A DNA stretch of 64,000 nt. Origin: Marasmius tenuissimus. Lineage: Eukaryota; Basidiomycota; Agaricomycetes; Agaricales; Marasmiaceae. The stretch lies in assembly GCA_029532415.1 (NCBI GenBank), contig JAQOTA010000071.1, positions 1,178,001 through 1,242,000 on the forward strand, given 5' to 3'. This document shows positions 54,557 through 64,000 of this stretch, piece after piece. Each line of letters begins with the position of its first letter. Position 1 is the stretch's first letter. A program made the translations under genes and the position numbers. The notes below the pieces were generated by a model. It was not told the origin of the DNA. It saw nothing but the letters and a program-made list of their open reading frames with translations, and searched no databases.

Positions 54557-56357
54557 ATGTGGTCTCTATCCTACCTGGTTCCCCTGGCTTTGAGTGCCGT
54601 TGTTGCAGCGATGCCCGCTGCCACCGCCGCCAGCGACGCGACGACGCGGACGGTGACTGCACCCCAGCCATTGGCAAGCACTTGTGCCAATGCTCGCAAA
54701 TTCCAATACTTCGGAGTCAACGAGTCTGGCGCTGAATTTGGCAACTTAAACATCCCTGGAACGAAGGGCAAGGACTACATCTGGCCGGCTCCAAGGTATA
54801 GCACTTTCAAGTGGTTAAAAATTGGCGGTTCTGAATGTTGTTCTCACTTCGTATAGCTCAATCGACGTATGTATCTCGCGTCTTTCTGTCCCTACAGGTC
54901 ATACTCATCAGCCATTTGCCTACAGTACTTTGTCAGTCAAGGAATGAACTTCTTCCGTGTTCCCTTCTTGCTCGAACGATTGACTCCTCCCTCTACCGGC
55001 ATCACTGGCGCATTCGACAGTGCTTATTTCGCCGACCTCCAAACGGTGCGTGAGACTCGTCGACGCAAAGGTAGACTTAATTCATAGGATCCTCACAGAC
55101 TGTGAACTACATCACCGGAAAGGGAGCATATGTTGCGATTGAACGTAAGTTCATCGAGATTTCATAGCGTCCTTTGAGCTGATTCAATGGGTCCTTCAGC
55201 TCATAACTTCCTCATCTACAACGGAGCTACCATGAGCGATACCAATGCGTAAGTCGTTTTTTTGGCACTCTGTCCGTTGTTTTACTGACGATTTCTTCCG
55301 AAAAGATTCCAAACTTGTGAGTTCCATTTGTTTAATTCAATAAACAGTTTGAATTCAGCTAAAAATAAAACTAGTCTGGAAAAACCTCGCGGCCAAATTC
55401 GTAAGTAGTTTTGTTTACCTCTGGGTTGCCTTGCTAACCACGCATGCCCACATTAGGCCTCCAACTCAAGGGTCATTTTCGGTAAGTTGGGTCAGTTGTC
55501 GACAAGCCCTCAGAAGCTGAACAGTAAACCAAGACCTCATGAACGAGCCTCATGACGTTCCTGCCAGTCAGGCCGCATCTATGGTGAGCCCTGTTCAATC
55601 TCGTGGTTATCGAGAAGCGACAACTCAAGTCTCCAGATGCAAGCTGGTATCAATGGTGTCCGTGCAGCAGGCGCTAAACAGCTGGTTCTCGTCGAAGGCA
55701 CTTGTACGTCGCCCCAACTACCCACACCAGATTGTGGCTAATTTGTGAATACACCAGCCTGGACCGGTGCTTGGAGTAGGTTTCCGCTTTTTCTATTTTG
55801 AGTACACCTCTGATTGATATGCTGCTCAGCCTGGGTAAGCTCTGGTAACGGTGACGCCTTCAAGAGCCTTAAGGACCCCAACAACAACTTCGCCATTCGT
55901 GAGCCTTTCTTTTCCACCGATCGATGTGCCCTTACTCAATGTTTCTCTTTGTCATGTCTTCCAGAGATGCACCAGTACCTCGACTCCGATGGCTCCGGAA
56001 CATCCCCAACTTGCGTGTCTGCCACAATCGGCAAAGAACGTCTCGCCGCTGCCACCACCTGGCTGCAGCAGAACAACTTGAAGGGTTTCCTCGGTGAGAT
56101 GGGTGCGGGAAGCAATGCCGACTGCATTTCTGCCGTCTTTGGTGCCCTGTGCTCCATGGCTCAGACTAATGTCTGGATCGGATTCTCGTACTGGGCCGCT
56201 GGACCTTGGTGGGGTGACGTGAGTGACCCTTTTCTCGTGTGAAACTTCCCGGGAAGCTGACGCTTCGTCGACGTCGCAGTACTTCCAATCCATCGAGCCA
56301 CCCAGTGGTGCCTCGATCTCTCAAATCCTTCCACAAGCCTTGAAGCCATTCCTCTAA
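54557..56357 (+). CDS. Secreted GH5 endoglucanase (cellulase)
   Basis: Signal peptide MWSLSYLVPLALSAVVAAMPAATA, short linker, then a GH5 (subfamily 5-like) barrel assembled from more than ten exons: FQYFGVNESGAEFG, NFFRVPFLLERLTPP, YVAIEPHNFLIYNG, IFDLMNEPHD with the acid/base Glu (near 55543), QLVLVEGTSWTGAWTWVSS, IQMHQYLDSDGSGTSP, GFLGEMGAGSNADC with the nucleophile Glu (near 56096) and IGFSYWAAGPWWGDYFQSIEPP. Two microexons of 11 nt (55306-55316, part of NAFQTFW) and 18 nt (55758-55775) keep the frame. It cleaves internal beta-1,4-glucan bonds in cellulose outside the cell. No CBM1 cellulose-binding module or linker is present, unlike many basidiomycete GH5 enzymes. TAA is at 56355-56357. 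Confidence 0.88.
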
Positions 56358-57597
56358 ACCGACAATTGAGGCGGTAGATGGAGCGTATACCCACGTTAAC
56401 AGTATAACAAGAGTAGATTGCTTGTACGTTAGTGAATCGGGATAAATCGAGAATTGTTCCTCCGCCGAGGAACCACTTTCGCAAGTAATGTCGGACGAGA
56501 ACAAGCCTGTGTTCTTATGAAAACTTGTCAATTTCAAACTCACCCGAGTAGCCTTGGGCAGTGATTGAACAACACGCTCCTCAACGGCCGTGATCTCCTG
56601 AGAAGTAGGTATTGAGCTCGCAGAGATAAGCCCGCGTCGATCCTTGGCCACTCTCGAACGCTGATTTTATCACGATCTGTTCCCCTCTACCCGCCGGCGG
56701 TTCAGACCCCCAAGTTTCCCCCACAAAGATAGACTCTCTCCTGCACAATCCATCGATAGTCAGTTTCTCGAGAACAGGCGCTTCATTTCCGGATTTCGGA
56801 AACCCTTTTTGGAGGGATGAAATCGATGGTGGCATCATGCAGGGATGAGCAGTGGTAGTCAACACACGACTAGCGCGAGTGAGCGTTGCGATCGACTCGT
56901 GGTGAGAACAGATTTCACAGTGTGTGATACACGATGGCCATCCGATTCATGCAATCCCAGATGAGATGGACGGGAAGATTATCAGATCTCCGAAGTGACC
57001 GATGAGGATGAAAGTGACCACCTCTGTTAGCTGTTGGCCTCTGGTGGTACTACACATCAAGCTGGTCTAGGCTTCAGTTGCACTTCAGTCATGTAGGCGA
57101 AGTGGGAATTCGAAGCAAATCACTTACAGACTCACAGGCCTTTCCGGCGTGGACGGAGATAGCAGTCTCGACGAGCCGTTGCCTCGATGTCAACCCTAGC
57201 GTGCCACCCAATGCCATGCATGCAGAAGGGCGGCAATCCTCGAGATGTGGTCACTTGTCGATGGCGGCTGGCAAATGTGTACACTGTAACCTACATAGTA
57301 CTAGTAGCACGCGACACAAACAACAGCCTCACAGGGTCGCTGAAAAAAGGAACTTGTTGCGACAGAGAATATGTTCGGCACCTATAGAAGAACAAGGGGA
57401 ACATGATCCGGGAGTGTTTATCAGCTCCGAGATGAAACCTATTCCAGAAGTTCATTTGCTAACGACTCGAGTCATGATGAAAAAGGAAACCTATGTATGT
57501 GGGACGTAAAAGTACAACACTTGTGCCAGACTAAGATGCCAATGGAAATAACTTATGCATGCTGAAGATAACATCATAGACACAGCGTTCGCGATGA
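56358..57597. other. Intergenic after the GH5 gene
   Basis: No gene supported. Minus-strand frames at 56581-56865 (94 codons, with MLTTTAHPCMMPPS) and 56166-56651 could be parts of a small unrecognised gene but have no motif or splice evidence; plus-strand 57078-57509 likewise. Confidence 0.4.
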
Positions 57598-58531
57598 TCA
57601 AGACCGCACTGAGCCTCGACTATCGACGGTGACATTCTCTACTCGGAATGAGCGACTATTCGGGTATTTCAGGACGAGATGTCGACCATTCATCGCGCAC
57701 CGAATCTCTTTGAACTGTTGTGGGAAGAGGAATGTGTTAGACACATATCCAGGGTCGATTAGATAGCCACATACTTTGGTGCCCTCCGGTAACGGAAGAG
57801 CTCGCTGGAAATTGTGGATGATTCTCTCCCTCATCACACAACCATCCTCCTCCCACTCTTCGAAGTCCTCCCACCACCACGTAACGACAAGTCGGTGTCG
57901 CTGATAGCTGACATGAACGTCCTGTTTATTGCAACCTTGTACGTCTATAAACGCAACAAGCTCCCGACCGTCTGCTGATTCTCGGAAACTGGTGCTGTCG
58001 GAAATTGTAAGCTTCGGATATTGAGGGGGAAATTAACGATACGCACAAGGATCTCTGTTTCCTGACCTTCTTCGACGATGACTCTGGTTTGGGCGACTCT
58101 CTGGGTATCTCAGGAGCAGCAGGTATATCGAGCTGCGAGAACTCCTCCGCCTCCTCCTCTGGAGGATCCTGCAATGACTGAACTTTCGGTGTCTCCTTGG
58201 CCATCCTCTTCTCCTTCTTCTGTCGTATGAACTCCCATACACTATCTAGTTCCTGGTCCTCGATGAGCGGTACTCTATCCTCGGACAGCGAGAATTCCGC
58301 CATCTCGTGCGACAACGAGCGCGAGTTTGATACGGATGGCTCAACCACCGGCGACAAGCGTTCGTAGTCGTCCCGATAATTCACGAAATCACCAGTCGCC
58401 GGGACAGTGATACGGGTTGGTGAGTTGGTATGGGGTGTAATGAGGTCCTTCTCGGCCGTCAACCGTCTGTCTGCGGGGCTCAACTTGGTCGTCGTAGGTC
58501 TTCTAGACTGGGAAGAAGAATGGGGAGGCAT
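57598..58531 (-). CDS. HSP20/alpha-crystallin-like domain protein
   Basis: Three exons (58531-58047, 57994-57775, 57714-57598) total 822 nt, 273 aa. The N-terminal ~165 residues are low-complexity and acidic (Pro/Ser-rich start, LDSVWEFIRQKKEKRMAKE, PPEEEAEEFSQLD). Residues ~165-265 have the beta-strand order of an HSP20 (p23/alpha-crystallin) domain: GRELVAFIDVQGCNKQDVHVSYQRHRLVVTWWWE, then IIHNFQRALPLPEGTKFKEIRCAMNGRHLVLKYPNS, with R..ALPLPEGT matching the typical F.R.F.LPE.V strand and the closing G.L.L..P. A chaperone-like function is inferred from the fold; the unusual WWWEDFEEWEED loop replaces the usual E..E..Y strand. Confidence 0.65.
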
Positions 58532-59348
58532 AATCTAGGTCCAATGATACGCAGGTGTTGTATTTGAGGGCTTCCCGAGAAGAAAGCGGTAGATGACACG
58601 AGATAGGAAAATAGATTTGGGCTCTGAGATGATGAATGAGGCTCGTACTGGCCACTCGCGAGTAACTCGGAAGCTGAGAGTGTTGGGAAAGTTATTATAA
58701 GGACCGAGAGAAAATGACGAGAAGGGCTTTAAAGGATAGGTTGTGTGATGAATCGATTAATCGATCCTATGAATGTCTTGTAACATCGTTCACTGGACCA
58801 GGACAGAAATGTCGGCTGGCCTTGCCTTGCTGCAAACACGAGGCAGACTCGGGAACTTTGATGAGAAAGAAGGGCCGGCCAATTGTCAGTGTCAATAGGT
58901 GTCAATGCGGTTTGCGGGTCAATTAGGTAATCTACGCACAAAACTGGAAACCCCAGTCGGGATTTGCCGAACTTTTTTTCTTTTCTCTCTTTCCTCGACA
59001 CCATCCATGGACAGGCAAGGACGTTTACATACGGTGAGTATTCCCATTCAGCCGTCTTTCTTCTGTGATGGGTATATAATACCAAGTCAAAATGCATGTT
59101 AGACTACCGAGGCCTTGCGCTGCGGATAAATCCTCTTGACTCTGAGCAGTTCCTTCCTTTTTTCTCTTTCCCCCTTGTTCTTCGCACGACACGTACTAAC
59201 TGACGTTCCCCTTTCTCAGACAATGCGATCTATTGAATAAAGTACTTGTACTATCTACGATATGATGGCAGCAATACAATCCGATGATACAAAGCAAGCA
59301 GAATACAACTAGTGTTACAAATAACGATAGCGACGACAAACCGATGAC
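58532..59348. other. Intergenic between HSP20-like and helicase genes
   Basis: No gene is recognisable. T/C-rich runs near 58970-59000 and 59155-59175 are the only composition features. Confidence 0.4.
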
Positions 59349-62300
59349 CTATGTCCCAGGAGGCTTGAACTTCTTGTTCGTATACCCTCCAGCAACACGA
59401 CCCATACCCAGCCTCCGCTTCACCCCAATGACCTGTCCCGAGGACGTTTCACTTGGTTCACTCCGCGCGGGGAGATCAGAATTGGGGAAAGGCTTCGGAG
59501 GTGGGGTCGAAGGCGAGGGCTTCGCTACAGGCAGTAGATTCGACTTGGCCTGTAACGGCGTGGCTGCTGTTCTGAAATTCGCGATTGGTTTCGCGACAGT
59601 ACTGGGGTTGGGCACGGGGCGCGAAGCGGACCTTAATGTGACGTTCTGGTCGTTCGAAACAGGTTTGGGCGCTGTGGTCCTCGAGTAGGATACAGGGCGG
59701 AACGCAATCTCCATCGTCGCGTTGGGGTTCCCTTCCGAGCGTGCTTCGGACGGCTTGGCTATCGAGACTGAAGGGGGCCGAGGGTTCATTGCACCTACAG
59801 GACGCGTGAACCCCCCGACTTTTCTCTTACCCGGTGGACGCGATTGCGCTGGTAAACTGCTTTTGGTGCCTTCCATGCTTACATCGTCTGATGTTGAAGT
59901 GTCTTCCGAACACCAACCGGCGCTATTATCACCCGCGAAACTCGATATTAGCGTGCTAGACGATATGAAGTTTGCGTCTAGATGCAATACAATAGAAATT
60001 AGCCCCGAAACAAAAAACGAATGCGGATGACGCCAACCTAACGTCGCGCCCTCTGGAATCGTGTTCCATTCTGCAGAAGCTTCCTGTCTTCGAGTGTATC
60101 TTGCCAAACTTCCGAGGGTAAGCGGTCAGTATCCACGCACGAGCAGGAGATCTTCGAAAACACCCACTAATCATCCACGGATTTCTTCACTTCCTCGTTG
60201 GTAGCATTCGGTCGGTCTAACACTCGCGCGATGACCTCTCGCTCCGAGTCCGAAATCGTAGGCAAATGCTTTGTAAACAGGGACTATCGCGAGAGAGATT
60301 CAATATGGGATCCCCAGCGGATTGAACACGAGACCAACCGTATTAATCTCCGTGACGCTCTCGATGAAAGTCGACAAGTCTCGGGGCTTCACATCACCCC
60401 CTACTTTTCTGGTGCTCGAATGTGAAAGGTAGAGTAAGGACTGAGCTCTGGTGCACGCCACATAAAGGAGGCGTCTGTGATAGGAGTGACAGGTTTATGA
60501 GAACATGGCAGGGCGGTTCAACAAAGAGAGGTCGTACCGTTCTTCTTCCGTATCGTCAGATCTATAGAAAGGGAACGTCCCTTGCTCCACTATCGAAGGC
60601 AATCAATAAGGGGCTATCGGGGTTCTAAATTGACACTTACCAGCCGGTATCATAACAACAGGCCATTCCAACCCTTTGGCAGCATGACAGGTTGAAATAG
60701 TCACTTTCTGCAGCAGACCCGTGAGGGACGGTTTGAATAACTGATCAAGAGAACCTAACCTTCTTCTCTTCTTCACTGCTCTCATTGTCTCCTTCCGATG
60801 AAAGCATTGAAGCTTGTAAGAAGAGTCGTAGAGGAGTATCCCTATTACTGAAAGTGAGAATGGCTTCGAGTACGGCAAAGTACCCTCCACTCACGTATTC
60901 TCTTCGCCAGGGTCGTTATCAGCTTTAATGTCTGCATCCACATCCGTAGCAAAGGTAATCAGCTCCTGTACGTTCTCCCATCGGCTTTCCCAGTCAGGTT
61001 GAGTCTTCTTCAGGTGGTCTTCATACTCGACGACTTCGTAGAGTTTGCGAATGAGGTCGGCAGGAGAGGCTCCCTCAGCAGCGAGCCTTCGTATCGTCCG
61101 GATCGCAGAGACGAAGGCAGCCAATTTGCGTTTCACGGGAGGTTTGATGTCGGGCGTTCGCCCTTCTACAATCTTTTCGACGATTTGCAGGGGTGAAATA
61201 TTTTCCTTATCGGCTCGAGAAAGTAGCTCCTTCATGGTCTGAGGCGGGGTTTGAGACAAGGGCGCATATATGAGGCTGTCGGACGAACTTTATCTCCAAT
61301 CCCGCGGGCTGGAACATTGATGATACGGGTGAACGCAGGTATGAAGTGAGGATTGTCTACCAGCTGCAGATAAGCTAGGAGATCCTTCACCTGACGCATT
61401 CGAGAGCGTTGAATGATTTACTTTTGAGGGAATGGTTATTGGAGCACGTACCTCCAGCCGCTCGAAGAATTTGTGTCCCTTTAGAACTCGATTAGGGATG
61501 CCCTCCTTTTGCAAAGCGCTTTCAATAGATCGCGAGAGCGCGTTGAATCGTACTGCAGGTGCATAAGCAGACTGAGGGTCGTGAAGTTACCCAGAACTCA
61601 CATAACACTACGAAATCCCCATAATTCAACATCCCGCCGCTGTATGCTATCACCCGTTTGATTTCAGACGCTACACCAGCAGCCTCCAGCTGCTCTGTCT
61701 CAAAATCTCGCAAAACAGGCGTAGTTCCAGACGGATGCGAGGCGTGCAACGTCTTCTTGATCCGTGATTTATCTAGAAGCATCCGGTTACTCAGATGGAT
61801 GTTAAGGCGACGGAGAGAGGCACAGACCCTGTTCGACGATGGCAATGCTTGCTTTCAGAATTGAAGACGTTGAGCGATAGTTTTGCTCAAGGAAAATTTG
61901 ACGAGTTCCGGGGAAGTCTTGGAGGGAACACGATTAGAACATGCCACTAAAGAGATGGTATTAGCACACCTTTTCGCATCTCTGCCAGATTTCCAACTTC
62001 GGCGGACCGCCAGCCATATACTGGCGAGAGGATCATCAGCCCTTCAATGAGCCGGGGATTGCATTACGGACTCACTGGACTGGTCAGGGTCACCGACGAT
62101 CGTAACACAGGAGGCTACCGCGATTGCACGCATCAGTTCATATTGCGTTGTATTGGTGTCTTGGCTGCCAAATCGCACTGAGAGTCAGACAGAAGCCTGC
62201 AAGTAGTTGCACACCCACAATTCATCCACCAGTACGTGTTTGCACCACTTGACAGCTTTCGGATAGTCCTTGAAGAGTTTCAACCCAAATACCAGCAAGT

Positions 62301-63088
62301 CGTCGAAGTCAAGACTATTGTTGCGTCTCAGAGTTTTCTCGTACTCTTCATATATGTCAGCCATAACGAGGTCAATGTCGTCTTTGACGAGATGGTAGCC
62401 ATTGGTACGAATTCTGTCTTCAACTTCCTCCCTGAACCGTTTGGCAGACAAGGACTTTGCTTTGGCCTTGGATATCATCGACTGCACTACCCCGTCTTTG
62501 AGCGTGATGTCTTGGGATTCGAGCTCATCTTTGCGGTTCTTGAGTAGCGTGTTGATTATCTTCTTGCTGCAAAGTTCGGAAAACGTCGGCTCAGCGCGGG
62601 CACAGTAAGTATTCCAAGTTTCAGGTAGCGGCGCACCTCTCGTCCGCGTCACAGACAGTAAAGTTATCCGCCAACCCAACTTCTTTCGCATATTTCCTCA
62701 AGAACATTGCACATAGCGCATGGAATGTCCCCATCTTAACCTGTACCATCTTGGGCTTCCCAATCAACTTGGTGAGTCTCTCCTTCATTTCGTTAGCGGC
62801 TTTGTTTGTGAAAGTTACGGCGCATATAGCAGTAGGTGGCAGCTTGTGTTCAAGTATCAGATAGGCAATACGAGATGTCAGAACCTAGATCATATGTCAC
62901 CATCTCTATACTAAGAGACGAGGATCATTACACACCTTGGTTTTTCCACTACCTGGCCCGGCAAGAATCTGAAGGGGAATATCTGGCTGATGCTTTGTGG
63001 CTGAGCAAGTTTCAGCACAAATAATTCGAAAGCGTGGAATGAACCAACCTGCAAGCTGAGCAGGGTTGAGCGTTTCAAGGTAAGCCAT
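59349..63088 (-). CDS. SRS2: Srs2-type UvrD/PcrA superfamily I DNA helicase
   Basis: The start MAYLETLNPAQLA at 63088 joins ATKHQPDIPLQILAGPGSGKTKV, so Walker A (GPGSGKTK) sits near residue 30 as in UvrD proteins. Further motifs follow: TFTNKAANEMKERL (Ia), GTFHALCAMFLR, DFDDLLVFGLKLF, VLVDEFQDTN (II), GDPDQSIYGWR (III), EQNYRST (IV), KGHKFFERLEVKDLLAYL, STCHAAKGLEWPVVMIP (V) and LLYVACTRA (VI). The C-terminal ~200 residues are low-complexity and basic, ending GVKRRLGMGRVAGGYTNKKF. Srs2 is a 3'-5' translocase that strips Rad51 from DNA and prevents unwanted recombination, in the nucleus. About 12-15 exons; not every boundary was fixed, and the joining of the last exon (from about 60050) is inferred. 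Confidence 0.85.
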
Positions 63089-64000
63089 CGCGTTGGTTGG
63101 AATGGTGAAGAGCGGTATAAATTGGATCCTTAGGTCGTATAGGGAGCATTTAACTTGGTTTAATTCGAGTCGATCCTTGATAATTCTTTAGGGAGAGTTA
63201 GGTTTGGACATCGGTACAGGACCTGGAAACTTGGTGGACGTAGGAGTTGAACGTAAAGAAACAGGCTGATTGAGCGCTCAACATCATGATTTAGCTAGTC
63301 GCGCCAACACGTGATCGTATTGTCTTCCACTCACGAGTCACGAGTCGAGTGGCGGGCGGTTGTTTGCCCTTGCCTTTCAACTTCTTCTGCAATGTTCTAC
63401 CGCATACCGGAACCAAAGACGTTCTGGATATGAACTCAAACCACACGATCTTGCAAGATTGATGTTCGAGGTGAATCATTGCACTATGTCGTTCGTCCGA
63501 GATTCCATTTGGAGATTCTCAATTCTCAAAGTTCAACTTCTAGAACAAAGGATTGAATGAGTAACCTCAGCTTGACAGACCTCAAATAGGCTTCAAACAA
63601 CCGATATCCAGCTTGATACACAAAGCTATGGATTACCCGGAGAGTCGCACTTTGACGTCCAACGTCCTGTCCACTAGTATAGTTGCTGTTGAAGCTATGG
63701 GTTGTGAAGGAACGATTTCGGTCGTTACTATCGCTGTTATGCTGGTCACCCACGACGTTATCGATGTGTATAATTCCAGAGAACTACCCGGAGCTGGAAC
63801 CAAGGAATGTGGCATGGAAATCGCTGCCCTCATGTCTGGTACCCAGATAATTGATATTCACCAGGTTCAATGCTCCGACTACTCTAACTACGGCGGGCCT
63901 CTTGCTATTGCTTCACGAGCATCACTACCAGCTCGTGGATGGCACGACCCAGGCTCCTACTCACCCGCCGTATGAAGAGTTCACCGACAGCCAATCACAG
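63089..64000. other. Window end, no supported gene
   Basis: Contains the SRS2 promoter region. A plus-strand frame at 63613-63975 (120 codons, MIHKAMDYPESRTL) and overlapping minus-strand frames are present, but none shows a recognisable motif; the first or last exon of a gene beyond the window cannot be excluded. Confidence 0.4.

Noticed and set aside
22283..56357. The idea of a biosynthetic or detoxification gene cluster (ERG24, MFS, OPT pair, GH enzymes).
   Set aside because: There is no backbone synthase or tailoring set, and housekeeping genes (MED19, MES1) are interspersed; ordinary gene order explains it.

Overview
The window is intron-dense eukaryotic nuclear DNA from a mushroom-type basidiomycete (Agaricomycetes is the best fit). 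Genes are cut by many 48-60 nt GT-AG introns, some exons are only 11-18 nt, and several families have forms I associate with Agaricomycetes: an Hsp70-like ATPase, a BCS1-type AAA ATPase, GH79 and intron-rich GH5 enzymes, and a methionyl-tRNA synthetase with a WHEP domain. I saw no rRNA, tRNA, CRISPR array or prokaryotic operon. Coordinates quoted for spliced genes are the outer limits of the coding sequence; where I resolved exons, the spliced lengths come to whole codons.

Layout. 1-10 kb: 3' end of a SUN-domain gene, then four tandem CRAL-TRIO/Sec14 lipid-transfer genes (A, B, C intact with identical intron positions; D a pseudogene), with a small secreted, glycosylation-rich gene between A and B. 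9.9-18.5 kb: an F-box/LRR gene; a 15-exon Hsp70-like gene whose last exon adds about 650 residues of repetitive disordered tail; and a divergently transcribed coiled-coil gene. 18.5-22.3 kb: gene-free, with a diverged ~1.55 kb tandem duplication and an imperfect inverted repeat. 22.3-34 kb: ERG24, a GH79 enzyme with a broken-looking C-terminus, a BAR/IMD-like coiled-coil protein, a cysteine-rich protein with two CXC-like repeats, and Mediator subunit 19. 34-46.5 kb: a tricalbin/Mug190-like lipid-transfer protein, an MFS transporter, methionyl-tRNA synthetase and a BCS1-like ATPase, all on the minus strand. 47.5-56.4 kb: two tandem OPT transporters, SARAF and a GH5 cellulase, all on the plus strand. 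57.6-63.1 kb: an HSP20-like protein and an Srs2/UvrD-type helicase. The last 0.9 kb has no gene I can support.

How the genes work together. This looks like an ordinary mixture of housekeeping genes (MES1, MED19, ERG24, SRS2, BCS1-like), membrane/lipid genes (Sec14 array, Mug190-like, SARAF, OPT, MFS) and wood/plant-polymer enzymes (GH5, GH79), not a dedicated pathway. I found no new multi-gene system. The most unusual items are the Hsp70-like fusion, the double-CXC protein, the decaying Sec14 copy, the OPT paralogue pair in which one intron switched from a GT to a GC donor, and the repeat/inverted-repeat block.
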